Below, piece after piece: positions 13,801-24,857 of a DNA stretch of 64,000 nucleotides. The stretch comes from Lyophyllum atratum. Taxonomy: Eukaryota; Basidiomycota; Agaricomycetes; Agaricales; Lyophyllaceae. The translations under genes were made by a program, and so were the position numbers. The stretch spans positions 806,001-870,000 of the forward strand of contig JACGCN010000013.1 of assembly GCA_014905825.1 (NCBI GenBank), written 5' to 3'. Under the pieces are notes generated by a model. That model did no database searches and was not told where the DNA came from. It saw only the letters and a list, made by a program, of their open reading frames with translations. Position 1 is the stretch's first letter. The number at the start of each line of letters is the position of its first letter.

Positions 13801-14764
13801 GGGTCCGTGAGGGAAGGTCTGCCTTAGAGTCAAGCACTTGTTGTAGTAGCGTGTCAATGGGGCTATCAGTGAGGGTGACCAGAGGAGAGTCGGAGGTGGT
13901 TGACGCAGAAGGCTTGGGAAGCTTTCTGCGACGCGGCACTTCAAGCTCAGGTATTACAACATCCAGTTCAAGTGGCGTATGGTCTCTCTCACCATCAGCC
14001 AATGACATGACTTGAAAACGGGAGACGAGATCAGTCCCGATGTTGTTTGTAATGAGGTAGTCGATGACTGAGCTTCCCATTGGCTGAATAGAGGTATAGT
14101 CCCCACTTCCACCATATGTCGTATTACCATTCATGATCTCGAGGTTCATGTCGTGGCAGATCTCCAAGAGTGCACGGCCACGTGTATTTACAACAGCATC
14201 AGCTGAGATTCTGATGTGGTGAGAGGGTGATAATGCGCCTGTACGTGCGTTCAGATCACCTAATATGAACAGTGGTTTGTCCAAGTGTGAAGCGAGGTTC
14301 AGGGTTTCACAGAATTTTACAAAGGGGTCAACGTCTGTAAACTGTTCCCAGCGAGCATCCTCTGGGAGAATGTAGGCATTAATTAAGACGAACTCATTGC
14401 ACTCAAGGACCATAATATCTGGGCTTGAGAGGTCGCTCCTGAAGTTGAGGCAAAGTTTGTCCCTAATGAGGGCTAGGACCCCTCCCCATGGGCGAGCAAA
14501 TAATTGTTTGTACGGTCGGGCGAGAGAGACAACACGGTAGCCCTCAGGAATGTAGAGGGATTCGTGCTGTAGCTCAGATAGATGTGTCTCTTGAAATAAG
14601 TTGATATGATATTTTTGTATAGAGCGACGAAAGTGAGGGCAGGTGAGTTCAATCGCTAGCCGGCCTCCAATGTTCCAGGACTTAAACAATAGAGTCGACG
14701 AAGACGATGTGGAGGGACTGGTTACTTGAGTAACACACATGCTAGGTGGTCGTGGACATAACAT
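10883..14764 (-). CDS. LINE ORF2: AP-endonuclease, RNase H, reverse transcriptase
   Basis: This 1293-residue polyprotein supplies the enzymes for target-primed reverse transcription. Domain order is unusual. Residues about 25-270 are an APE-type endonuclease with SWNIGG, QETH, GDLNART, SSVIDYLI and RDHTPL. Residues about 330-475 are RNase H with the four acidic positions in YVDGSC, NRGEVDA, FSDSEYA and RHDEADRLA, plus the VKGHS histidine. Residues about 590-1000 are the reverse transcriptase: motif A VFADISNAFPST, motif B GDNSSPILW, motif C QADDIILIS (QADD instead of the usual Y/FADD) and motif E YVGITL. A zinc-knuckle-like CRFC-x8-H-x4-C lies near the C-terminus. In most RNase H-bearing LINEs that domain follows the RT. 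The frame opens with a true ATG at 14764. No internal stop is seen. Confidence 0.93.
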   Translation of the reverse strand: MLCPRPPSMCVTQVTSPSTSSSSTLLFKSWNIGGRLAIELTCPHFRRSIQKYHINLFQETHLSELQHESLYIPEGYRVVSLARPYKQLFARPWGGVLALIRDKLCLNFRSDLSSPDIMVLECNEFVLINAYILPEDARWEQFTDVDPFVKFCETLNLASHLDKPLFILGDLNARTGALSPSHHIRISADAVVNTRGRALLEICHDMNLEIMNGNTTYGGSGDYTSIQPMGSSVIDYLITNNIGTDLVSRFQVMSLADGERDHTPLELDVVIPELEVPRRRKLPKPSASTTSDSPLVTLTDSPIDTLLQQVLDSKADLPSRTRRLYGEVTKTSQPTDVYVDGSCHNNGLPQARAGSGLYWGEANLRNAAYRVPDAQTNNRGEVDAILKALQLSHSDETLHIFSDSEYAMETIALRGAAKAAHGWKIVNGDLFKDIATLLHSREAAVVFIQVKGHSDNARHDEADRLANAGALLDPVPPYCSLIQVIPRTRPIIVSSDKVTYIPLKPKGLPPPPEPQRLGSHRNRTSTHERQMEQRALILDAKTEKDFWIASKKIMGSKQMHADISASTLKEVFELRMNPIIPIPLSFNKERRELNQAMANAMPKRTVDTTPEQFFSAPITEDEIEAAKEHFHDHSAAKSASGLDKVGFAELEEIDNDQLRLLLNECLHSLDAPSTWLTAALVAIIKRGKDKNDPREYRAIGLESVLLKLMTLIIHKRITAWCLARDLLPPSQNGFREGFRTNDNVFILRCAIERAREQGVSLYVVFADISNAFPSTEQATLWLKMRKMGANGHIFDWLRMLYQKMSYVVKHRSELSPAFLATIGILIGDNSSPILWTLYLADFHLDPDSDDILLAGTFITNLEQADDIILISTSPEGAQKKMNALWLWCSLNFMLLSAIKSFFMIFGPIPRILPTLMFGDNPIKLKTEETYVGITLQSTQRNIFAKHYKNKASKARTVGNTVLGMESIIGTLPPWEAKKLYMAQIDPHLIHAYEIALDVDPPLLEKLADVQISFLRRILGLHKRSMLIPLFTETSLEPLRFRRIILALGYLRYLSSLPMERLAKKALLDSVALAKDNKASWAMDLQYVLHNLPFRVPLPDLETITPLQVNEVIKVFQSNMEGYLQNELESSPKLYLLHNRLEPQKDSHPVQKTLHFRHYLSIPINEHRKALTRLLLSSHALAIERLRWSEHRRPRVMRSWRLCRFCKVAIESPEHALLECTGSNELSALRDEFLVKIYTDAPHMPRRPMISSIDLLKRILHERSTVRLLAKFTHEVLALYESIPIYISDLAVYE

Positions 14765-14793
14765 GTTATGTATTACTAACTCATCTACCCCCT

Positions 14794-16221
14794 CTAATTT
14801 AAAGCCTGCGCCGTGACATTCTCATACCCAGCGGGGCGAGGCCCTGCACTCCAAATGGCGATAAACGAGGCAGCGTCAATATTAGAGTTGAACTGAACCT
14901 TGAGGTAGCCTGGACGAGCACGATGGGCACGTATCTGACGCGAGATGTGGCCAAGCTTGGGCACGAGTTGCAGTAGGGCCTTGAACTCGCCCGTGATGTT
15001 CTTTCCCCAACTTACAGACCCAACCTCGACAAATAAGTTGGTGCTCGAGCTGTGAGGAGGCCCCGGCACAGCAGGAGCAGGAGGACCAAGGGACGAGGTG
15101 GGAGGTGCAACAGACACGGCCGGGGCAGGCGGTGCTGGAGCAGGGGCGCCACGCTGGTGGGTATGACCCCACGACGGGGCCGCTGCGGCCGGAGGAGGGT
15201 GGACAGGCCCAGTGACCGGGTAGAAGGGGGCAGCAGCGGGTTGAGGGGTGAAGGCGATTGGAGGGAGGGATGGCTGACCGTGTACACGGGCCATGGTCCC
15301 CGTCGACGTACGCTGACGTTTATTGGAGGGGAGAGGCGGGGAGTCAGGTACAGTGGGGTCAAAGGCATCAGAGATGCGGTCAAGGCGGTGATTGGCGTCG
15401 TCGAGGCCGTACCCGAACTGTCCAAGTCGAGCGTCGAACGCAAGGACGGTGTCGCGCATTTGTTGGTTTTCGGCTCGCAGGGCCCCGATAGCGGCAACGG
15501 CGTCGTTGTTGGAGCGAATGAGTTCGCTGACCGCGACGGTGAGCTCTGAGGAGGGAGGCGAGGGAGCAGGGGGTTGACTGTTGTTGGCGACGTCGGCAGC
15601 AAGGCTGATAATGTGGGCTCGGAGGGTCTGAAGCTCCTCCAGCAGCTCCGCACTGTTGGTGTCGACACGAGCAGCTAGGACGTTGTAGCTGCCATCAAGA
15701 CGGCGGATGCCAGCAGCGGCCGATTCAGTCTTTGGCGCAGCACGAGCACTGGAGCCGCCGACGGGGGAAGGCTTATCGGGGCTAGAAGTGGTGGCCTTGC
15801 TTTTCCCTTTGGAGGGCGGCGCAGAGGCAGAGGGGGGAGCATCCCCGATCTCGGTGAGAGAGGAGTCGCGTGTATCGTCGAGGGCTGCGATAAGGGACTC
15901 CATCGAGTTCGTACGGGAGATGGCGGCTCGCGCAACGCGCTCAGTCTGTCGAGTCAGTCGTCGATCAGAAGAGGCCGTGGGCGCGAGAGGAGCCGGGGCG
16001 GACGGGACACTGGCGGCATTGCCACCATTGCCAATGGATGTAGAGGAGGCAGGAACACCCGAGGCGCTGCCATCGGTCGGGACCGGACCAGAGACAGCTG
16101 GCGCAGCAGTGAGGGACGCGACTGTGCGGATAACGGGGAGCTGGGACTCCTGGGAGGACTTCTTCGTGAAGGAGAGGGTTTTGGCTGCAGGAGCAGCAGG
16201 GGAGTTGGTGGATTGGGACAT
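14794..16221 (-). CDS. LINE ORF1 protein
   Basis: This 475-residue protein is the upstream partner of the LINE polyprotein and probably binds the element RNA. It starts at the ATG at 16221 (MSQSTNSPAAPAAK). The first 170 residues are Ala/Ser/Pro-rich. Next comes a helical, coiled-coil-like stretch (VDTNSAELLEELQTLRAH and the following residues to about 290), then a Pro/Ala-rich linker, and a compact basic C-terminal domain (GHISRQIRAHRARPGYLKVQF, IAIWSAGPRPAGYENVT). No CCHC zinc knuckles are present. The role is inferred from position and layout; the sequence itself matches no family that I recognise with certainty. Confidence 0.75.
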   Translation of the reverse strand: MSQSTNSPAAPAAKTLSFTKKSSQESQLPVIRTVASLTAAPAVSGPVPTDGSASGVPASSTSIGNGGNAASVPSAPAPLAPTASSDRRLTRQTERVARAAISRTNSMESLIAALDDTRDSSLTEIGDAPPSASAPPSKGKSKATTSSPDKPSPVGGSSARAAPKTESAAAGIRRLDGSYNVLAARVDTNSAELLEELQTLRAHIISLAADVANNSQPPAPSPPSSELTVAVSELIRSNNDAVAAIGALRAENQQMRDTVLAFDARLGQFGYGLDDANHRLDRISDAFDPTVPDSPPLPSNKRQRTSTGTMARVHGQPSLPPIAFTPQPAAAPFYPVTGPVHPPPAAAAPSWGHTHQRGAPAPAPPAPAVSVAPPTSSLGPPAPAVPGPPHSSSTNLFVEVGSVSWGKNITGEFKALLQLVPKLGHISRQIRAHRARPGYLKVQFNSNIDAASFIAIWSAGPRPAGYENVTAQALN

Positions 16222-16700
16222 TGTCAGGATAATGAGTTTGGCAGGTAGGGCAAGTGGGCGTACTCTGAGGTTCCGTGTCGTCTATCCTCCCTGCTCTTAA
16301 CACCCGCGATAGCAAGAACGAAATTCCGCAGAGATACCGGCCCGTTGGGCAGTTGCGCAACGTGGGGACGTTCCTCAAATCGGAGACAGGGGGTTGCCCA
16401 CTGTTAGGAGACGGCCCGGAAGGATTCGGGGGCGGTACGACCACACACAGGTGGGGCGTTGGCGGAGCCGAGCGCAATGGCAGAGAAGCTCCGCAGTGAG
16501 ACGACGAACGTGCAGAGGACACTGGGCACGTTTGACAGAGTGTCAGAGACGATGGGGGCGAGCAGACGTGGCAGGCAGGAATCCCACGATCGATGGGCGC
16601 CAATCGCTCTTTTTACGTGTTAAACCGAAAAAACAGTTCTATGGGCAGTATATACACAACCAGTATCTAGGAGCTCGTAACGCAGATCGTCGTTTGCAGT

Positions 16701-19283
16701 CTGTGAGGCAGAAACTGTGTTAAGACGGGTTTTATCTGGTTTTTGAGTTTTTGATGATGGTGGTTATGTGTGAAGTTGTTGATGTAATCATTAAGTTGAT
16801 CTATTTTTCCTGTTCCTCTGCCTTGGGCTTTCGGTACGGTCTTTCATATGTAATAAATTCGGCCTACACACTGGCATCCATACACCTATATTGTATATTT
16901 ACGTCGTATTTCGAGGAAAGGGCTCGATCGAGCTCTTACAATACATTCTTCAACCGGATCATGACTGGTCTTTGAAGTAACACACAATGGAGATAGTGGG
17001 CCGTTCGAACTCTTCGTTCTGAACATTGGCATCATCGCCTACGTATCCTGACATACAGATTGGCAGTTGACTTCGACGTGAAAAATCTGCTTCGTCGGTG
17101 ACTTTGCACCGTGTAATGATAGGGCTGTGTCAGACATATACATGCCGGACAGCTTCTCGACGGTTCCGGGTCGAGACGAGGAGTAAAAGTTCTTACTGGT
17201 AGGGCCCGGGGCCCGCTGAATAGCATGAGCTGGTCGTCCAATGGGATAGCCGGGAACAAGGCCGAATGATTGGGGCCGACGATGACACGGCGGAGACTCG
17301 ATTCTATTGAAAGGTAAACCTGGACGTATAGTCTTTCAGCATGCAGGCAGCGAATGTAGTTACCAATGGCTTAAGTCGGGTCAGCTGGACTTGGTCCATG
17401 TACGGTTGCCCTCCAGGGTCAGGTCAACAATTTGCTTCGCAAGGTCGGAAGAAGCAATAGAAGGCTTAGAAATATGGGTGGATCAACCTTCATGAGAGGT
17501 GTTTGGGGGCTCTGGCACCCTGTTAGTATGCCTGCGTGACAGGTATCTGTGGGTGTGTATATTCTTAATGTCGTACACGGCTTACGGGCTAGAAAGAACA
17601 AACCGTGATATGTTCGGAAGCACCACACTCAACTAAATGACTTTGTTTGGATGAGACACGGTCGAAAGACGATCGATGAGACACAGCTTGAGCGGAGACA
17701 AAATACCTGAGCCCGCAGAGACCGAGTCGAACACAGCACCTTAGCCTTTCTTGATCAGCCCGCGAACGTTATACATACACAAGAAGCGAACCATACAGTC
17801 GAGCCACAGCACATCGTAAAAGCGAGTACAACAGGGCCGCAGCAGGTAATTTATCTTATCTTATCTTAGCCTCAACTACCGTCCTTGCAAGTTGCGGTCC
17901 TTTAAGGCAATGATAACCGCCCGCGAGACAGGTCTTGTCCTGGAGGATGTCATTGCAGTTGACCATTTGGTGCTGCAGTCATGGTCGTATGTGCCTGTGC
18001 AGCGCGCATGGTAGACTCGGAGAGGCTGTATGATCAGGAGAATGCATTAAAAAAGTAGTATACTAGTTGTACACGCTAATACGAGGCTTGCAGAATGCCG
18101 CTCCCCTTATGCCTTCTTCCTCTGCATCTGCACTGCTCCGTGCCCGCCCTTCGCAGCAGCACCTTCTTAACCACACTTTGGGGTTCGACATTGAAATTAT
18201 TCCGTGACCGCGACCACGAAGCAAGCAGTGGTAGGACCCCATCACCAGACCATCACCTTCCATGCACGGTTTCTTGAGTTCCGACAGCTGTTGCGGCTAT
18301 TTGTTGACCTGACCCTGGAGGGCAACCGTATCCATGACACGATAGATGGCAGGCTTCTACTGAGATATAGTAGGTGTCAAATATCAGAGGTAACGCTGGT
18401 TGGGAGCCATATATCTAAACCGCCGGCGCCGATGACCAGAACGACTTCAGATGGCTGGTGCAGATTCCTTGAATTAGAAGAGCAGGGGCTCCAACGTTCT
18501 GTCGTTACTAACGTGATTAGTACATCACGGGGTGGAAACCTGGAAACGATGGATTCCAGGATCCAAGGATCCATACATCGGAGAATCAACGCAGAGGTCG
18601 TGTTAAGTTGATCCAGCGCACCAGTCAACTTCCTAGGTTGTTTTATTTGAAGAACTTGAGGACCACATCTAGTGCTTTGTTCCCCAACGAAAATGCGAGT
18701 CTGACTATGATGCCGACACTCCAATGGTGGCAATAAGCCGGTCAGATTTCAGCTGGAACCCAGAACCTGATACTATCCGGATTCTCGGTGATCGACGAAC
18801 GGTAATTAAAGAAGGCTTACATAGGGGTCATAGAAGGAGCCGCCAGGTGAACGACGTGAATAGGGGTGCAGACCGCGCGAGCGATGGGAATGACAGAGAA
18901 TTAGCACATATTGTCAGGTGGGACACACACAGGACTTACCATTAAGCAAGGGTGCAATTTTCCAGACATCCTGTTATATAGTATGTAACTTCCGTGCTCA
19001 TCTCTTCTGTTTCAGTCATAAAGTATGTTTGAGAGATGGAAGCGTCGAACAACAGCTCTGTGACAAATAGCCTTCTCCAGTATAGACGTGCTGATAGAGT
19101 GTCAGAAGTGAAGTTGGAATAGTGCTAGAGTGACCGAGGTTTGCTGAGGTATGATACAGGTGGGTAACACAGGTAAAAAGCTAAAAGCATCTGTGAAATA
19201 CTTGATTACCACGCGTGTAACGGGATGATATCATGTTCCGACATACCACAGAAAAGCAATCAGATACAATATAACATCTACTC
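16701..19283. other. Gene-poor stretch right of the LINE
   Basis: No convincing gene is seen. The open frames (for example 18377-18733 on the minus strand) are short, without motifs or good splice partners. A (TTATC)n run, TTATC three times followed by TTAGC, lies at about 17849-17868. The LINE 5' boundary may extend into the first few hundred bases. Confidence 0.5.
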
Positions 19284-19571
19284 TCATGACGGCGGCTGAA
19301 CTCGCATTGGGGGTTGGGAGCTCGGTTCTTCACGCCTCGCCGCTATCAAAGGCTCTCGCTCAGCGGGATCTTCTTCAGCCTGGCTCCTACAGTTACGATT
19401 ACATAGGTCCTCGGTACAGGTGTGCCCTGTGGTAAAGCAAGATAGCACTATAGTCAGGCTACCTGCTTTGCACAGCTCGACGCACTTACGGAGTGACATG
19501 AAATCCAGGCATATACCAGCCAAGACATCACAGCAGGCTGCTATGCAAACTGCACAGACCTGCTCTGACAT
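19284..19571 (-). CDS. Small Cys-rich acidic-tail protein, unknown function
   Basis: A two-exon leftward gene predicts a 74-residue protein. Exon 1 (19490-19571) encodes MSEQVCAVCIAACCDVLAGI and on to MSLR, a short hydrophobic, Cys-rich segment. A GTAAGTGCG donor opens a 62-nt intron ending CCACAG, and exon 2 (19284-19426) encodes HTCTEDLCNRNCRSQAEEDP and a Pro/Arg/Glu-rich tail to the TGA. The splice joins C|GG to make Arg and keeps the frame open. Seven or eight cysteines in so short a protein may mean palmitoylation or metal binding at a membrane surface, but this is a guess. Such small C-rich proteins recur in mushroom genomes without an assigned role. Confidence 0.55.
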   Translation of the reverse strand: MSEQVCAVCIAACCDVLAGICLDFMSLRKCVELCKAGSLTIVLSCFTTGHTCTEDLCNRNCRSQAEEDPAEREPLIAARREEPSSQPPMRVQPPS

Positions 19572-19807
19572 GGTATTTCTGGGCTTTCTCTCAAGCGCAG
19601 TACTCAAACCATGCGTATGAAGGGCTATGGGTCCTTGAAGTCGTATCAGCGCAGCTTGGACGTCGAACGTCGGTGATCAGATCACCACGTGGACTGGACC
19701 GCGACCAAATTGATATTTGTTGATTTCACCTTGACTTGAACAACAATTGTCGGCTTTGTTGCTCTGCTCGATCCTTGTCTCGCCAAGACTGACTTCCAGC
19801 CAACACG

Positions 19808-22800
19808 ATGGAATCTGCGCCCCATGTTCGCGGCCGCGGACGAGGCGGCGGCTCGCACGACGCGGGGAGGCAGCCGCATTCACGAAATCGACAGTGGGTG
19901 GCAGGGGAGAATGGTCAAAGAAGTGGTAGTAACACCCCATACCACAGTGATGGCGAAAGGTGGGAACGCGGTGGTCACAGGGGAGGGCGTGGAGGGCGGG
20001 GCGCGCACCGGGGTCGAGGAAAGTTCTCGAATGTGTCCCTTCGCGTGAATTCTGCACCGCACGCCAACGACACAGAGTCGGAGCAGGAGACCATCATACC
20101 AGATGGACATATGGACGAGGCGGAGGAGGATCACGAAGAGGATCACGAAGAGGAGTATGAGGAGTATGAGGCTGTTGAGTTGGAAGAACCTCCTTTGGAT
20201 ACGTTGGAGGAGAGAGAGAAGTTCTATCAAGGGGTATGTTACTTTCGTTATTTTGCGCAATGCCGGCTTCTAAACATGCCCTCAGTTGGTGAAGGCTCGT
20301 GAACTTGAGAGGAAGAAGGCCATAGCTGAAGGAAAGATGGATGACCCTAACGTTCCTAAGAGACTGGAAGATGCGATTTCGGTGGTCGGAACATGTCTGG
20401 ATATGTGCCCTCGTTTTGAGCGCTACCGACGTGAACGAGAAAATAACCTCTTCGAGTGGGAAACGGTACGTAGATTTACTTCGTTATTTTACGAAATCTG
20501 CTTTGATATACCTTGTAGATCCCTGGGACAAAACGAGTCGACCATAAGCGCGCAGTCAAAATGTATGAACGTGCAGCGGGCGACAAGACCTTGCCCTCCG
20601 ACTTACGTCCTCCACACGTTCTTAAGGTACGCAATGTTTTCCCTTTCATTATATGCCTCATTCTAACCATCGGTTTCAGAGGACGTTAGACTACCTCTTC
20701 CATGACCTTCTCCCACGGGGCGGCTTCTCCGCGACATTTAACTTCATCCGAGACCGCTCAAGAGCAGTCCGGAATGATTTTACGATGCAACACAGTTATG
20801 GAGCCGAGGCCATCGAATGTCATGATCGATGTGCACGTTTCCATATCCTGGCGTTGCATTTCGAGCGAGATCGTACCGGGTTCTCCATCGCGCTGGAAGA
20901 ACAACAGCTTATGAACAGTCCGTCACACGTCCTCTCGCGCCCGACGCCATCCTGACAGGCTTCTCTAGCGCTTCAAAGTCTGAAAGAGTTCTACGAAGAC
21001 CAACGAGGCCGATACGAGTCACCAACCGAGCTCGAGATGCGCGTATATCATCGGCTCATCCATATTCGTGACCAAAAGGAACGGCACGAGGATATCCCGG
21101 AAAATATCACCTCCCATCCCGTGTTCAAGCTCACCACAGATTTCCGCTTACATGTCCAGCGGAAAAGTGCCCCAATCAGCAAGACCTCTAAGCTTGTTGT
21201 TGATGCTGAGGGCATGCAGATCTTTGGGAACCTGGCCAATGTTCTCCGCGAGCAAGGGAGCGTCGTGATGATTTACCTCGTCGCCTGTATTCTCGAACGC
21301 CTCTTCGGCAAGGATGCCATCGACGACATCGAAGCGATTCGCGGCGGTCTCAGCATTCCAGACATCATTGACGGCGTTTCTTCCGTAGACGAATACGATG
21401 ACCACGCCGACGATGAAATGTACGACGAGCTCCTAACGGAAGACGAGCGACAAGAAACGACTGATCCTGCATCTTTGGCACCCCAGCCCACCACTACTGG
21501 ATGGTCGTCTTCACCTTTTGGTGGACCTTTGGCGGCGGCGGTACCTCCCCCAGCACCTCCGCCAGTGACTGCCTCAGCCTTCTCGACCATCTCCACTACC
21601 CCAAACGTTTTCAATACCCAGTCAGCATTCGGAGCTTCGGCATTTCCTTCATCTTCAACTTCAGTTTTCGGCGTACCAGCGAAGTCTGTGTTTGGGGTAC
21701 CTGCTTCAGTTACTCCCCAAGCATCGACCTCCGCGGCCGCTCCTCCTGCCAATGTATTTGGATCGAGCAGCCTTACATTCCCCGCACCCGCATCCAATCC
21801 GCCTCCCGCGACCGCATTACCGACAACGACTACGACCAAGCCGACAACGAGTATATTCGCATCCTCGTTAGGCGGTCAGCCTAACCCATTCAATGTTGTA
21901 ACCTCTTCATCTCCCTCCACAACAGCTAGCCAAGCACCGCCCTCATCAATCTCCAGGCCATCGGCTATGTTTGGCGATTCCCATACGAGAACCTCCCTTC
22001 CATCAGTAAACGGGCTCTCGTCAAGTGCAGCTACATCACATGGACCACCTGCAACTGCCCTTAACCCAGCGGCAGTTCCATTCATGCCGAAGCTCACATC
22101 TACCTTGTCGGATTTGCCATCGACGTCTAGCGGGTTCCCTCTAGGGGGACCTTTTCAACGATCTTCAAGTCCAAGTCCAAGTCCATTACCATCGGATACT
22201 AAAGCGCCTCCCACTCCTGCACCTGCACCAATATCCGCCTCTTCTTCCTTTTCATTCCCCCCATCATCAACAACAAAGAAAATAAGCCCTCCAGCAACTC
22301 AACGGACTTCTACTACACCCCCAATCTTACCAAAGATTAACACTGATACCTCCTCCAGCCCCTTCCGCAATGGGTTCGCAACTCCCACTGCACCCCCTCC
22401 ACTTGGAAAACATCAGCCCATATCCCTGCCTTCCACTCCCTCCATAAACGCCCCAACTAATCCCATGCTTAATTTCATAAAAGGCAGCTTGGGCACACCT
22501 ATATCTAGCTCCGGCCCAGAGACACTGAGCCCTCTATTCATGTCTTCTCCTACGACCACAGGACGGTTCCCAGTTCCCGAGTTCTCCCTCAATGGGAGGA
22601 CTCCATCACGAAGTAACTTCGAGCAGTCCACAGGCCTCCTCAACGGAAAGGGAAAATCACGTGCGAAGACACCAGTGGACGAAGAAGAGCTAGAAAACAA
22701 ATCGACCCATTTCATACAAAGGTCGACGCTCGTCCGGTCCTGTTTCCATCGCTGGCATGAGCGTATCATTGAACGTGCTACTTGGATAGAGGCGTGCAAC

Positions 22801-24857
22801 CAGAGCGATGCTTACCAACAGAAGATCAAGCACCAGCGGCAGTCTCCTGCAATGCAGCCAGATAAGAAACGCAGGATGTCAGCCGGTTTCGGGACGGTCG
22901 TCGATTCGCCCGTAAAGAAACGAGCTCGACGGCGGGTCTCTAGTATCTACCGGCCGCCACAGACAGACGAAGAACTTGCTCAACGATTTAAAGAGGTGCA
23001 TGCCAATTCTCTTTCATTCCCTGTCGCCTTGTCTACCAGCTTTTCTTGGAGAACGTCTCAAACTTATTGTATGCTTGCTCTTCTATCTTCAGAATCACAA
23101 AGAGCACGAACGTCGTTGGGCGCAGGGTTCGTTCCTGAAAGTCATCACGAATCACGTTAAGACAAAATTCCATGGCACCCTTCCTCATGCATCATGGCGG
23201 ATATGGCTCTCCACGAACCCGGAAAGCGACGCCACTGCTATTTGGCTAGAGCGCAAGTTTGATGTCCCAGCCTCTGGTGACTGGGTATCGGAAGCCGTGT
23301 TCTCGATACCTCTCACGCAGACGAAGGACCCAACAATCTCAAACTCACCTGGTATCATCGTCTTCGAGTCGACGCCTTTGACAGGGGTCACGGACGACCT
23401 TGAGAGGTACCTTTATCTTGTTTTTCATGCCAAGTTGTATGTTGACATTTACCCCTAGGAAATACCGAATACTAGACGACTGCACACGTCTGCGGGACAT
23501 CGTCAATGCGTTTCCTGCAAACCGACATTTTGTACCATCTCTTCTTGTTATATCTTGGGTAGAGGAAGGTCATCACACCGCTGCACTTGACTTTGTCGAC
23601 ATGGTTTGTTTTCTCAGGGTCCTTATTGGATATATTGACTTATACTTAGATAGGTCAATAAATTGGTGGAGAGCCACTCAATCAGCAGTTACCATACGTT
23701 CTCGGTCACGTCTGCGACTACAGATCTCGACGAAAAACTGGGTGAAGCCTTGAATACGCTGTCTTTGGATTTGGATGGAAACCTGGTTCGGTCTCTGACC
23801 ATTCGTGGTATGTCTCCTCCCATCATTATGTGTTATTTTTTTGATCCGTTTACTTCAAGGTGCCTTCAAAACATTCGAGCCAGCCTTTACGTCTTTCATA
23901 TCCGAGTGGATTGAAAATTGCTCCCATGACAGCTATTGTGAGTGCTCGATGTTTCACCCTATGTGTTCTCCCTACTAACTCCTCCACGAAGTCGATTGGT
24001 ACATTTTTGGTCAGATTGTTCATGCCGCAGTTGCTTTGATGGACACGACGACCCGTTCCGTCTTGGGCCTCATTTCGGAGGAACCATATGATACGTTTCC
24101 GGCGTTTGATAGCAGTGGCGTGACTGACAACAGGTACGTTTATCTCCAGAATGCTCTCTCCGAGACTATCTAACCCCTCCATCAAAGTTCGGCCTATGAT
24201 CATATCATAGCTTGGCTCTCGGCTATGGGCGGAAGTGCGGAAAACATTGCCCTTAATTTACAGACTCATCGGGATATCGGCCAAGGTTTGTTCTGGTCCT
24301 TGTATTCTGCATGCAACGCCGGATTCTCATCCTATTTACCAGATTTCCCGGCCCGAGAGTTTTTGGAGCAGCTCTGGGATTTCACTCAATCCAAAGTGGA
24401 GATGCGGCTGAAGCGGGATCCGCGAACCAAGTTCTACATCCTCATATCCGACATCACGGTCGCTCTGGAAGCGCAGAGAAAGGCATATGAACCTCATAAA
24501 GCACGGCTAGGCAAAGCACTGCATATGAGCGTACGACGATCGCCGAAGCGAAGCGTTTCGGTCGATACTGAACTGACAAGGTTTGTTCGTTCGTCCCTCT
24601 TTTATTTTCAAGATCCTGAGCTCCTCTCTCTGCCTTACAGTTCACAATCGAAACGAAGGCGACTTTCTTCATCTATCGAATCTTCTGTCGGGGTTCCGAC
24701 TCCTCTGACCAGCCCACACCTCAACGGCGACCTCTCACCGTCCCCTACACCAACGAGCATATCGCTCACGCCGTCTGAGGGCCCAGCGATAGTGACTGTG
24801 GCGATGTTACGGGCGTTGACGAGGGATATCAAGTCGAAGTATGCTGGATCTGGATAG
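19808..24857 (+). CDS. SAC3: SAC3/GANP family mRNA export factor (TREX-2 scaffold)
   Basis: SAC3 is the scaffold of TREX-2, which ties transcription at the nuclear pore to mRNA export. Exon 1 (19808-20233, 142 codons) encodes an RGG-rich, then acidic leader. The SAC3/GANP domain starts near residue 175 with VVGTCLDMCPRFERYRRE and runs through LDYLFHDLLPRGGFSATFNF and HDRCARFHILALHFERD. A long Ser/Pro/Thr segment with scattered GF/FG pairs follows, as in nucleoporin-binding tails. LVRSCFHRWHERIIERATW near 22730-22800 looks like the CID helix that binds Sus1 and centrin. A C-terminal domain spread over several exons ends KYAGSG at the TAG 24855-24857. The protein is about 1400 residues. Introns are short, for example 20234-20285 (GTATGT...CTCAG). 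The start is the first ATG in the frame. Confidence 0.9.

Larger units (their letters stand above)
10645..16700 (-). mobile_element. Non-LTR retrotransposon (LINE), apparently full length, two ORFs
   Basis: A leftward element of about 6 kb carries ORF1 (14794-16221) and ORF2 (10883-14764), separated by 29 nt, both open. Its 3' end on the coding strand probably runs into a short (TAC)n tract (GTAGTAGTAGTAGTA at 10651-10665 on the + strand), the kind of simple-repeat tail many non-LTR elements use. The 5' limit near 16.6-16.7 kb is a guess, because I found no convincing target-site duplication. An intact reading frame over 1293 codons suggests recent activity. It is inserted downstream of the GH16 gene and does not break a gene that I can see. 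Confidence 0.85.

Noticed and set aside
18377..18733. Minus-strand frame with VVLVIGAGGLDIW resembling an FAD/NAD-binding loop
   Set aside because: The glycine motif is isolated, the GxGxxG pattern is incomplete, and neighbouring sequence offers no further exons of an oxidoreductase.
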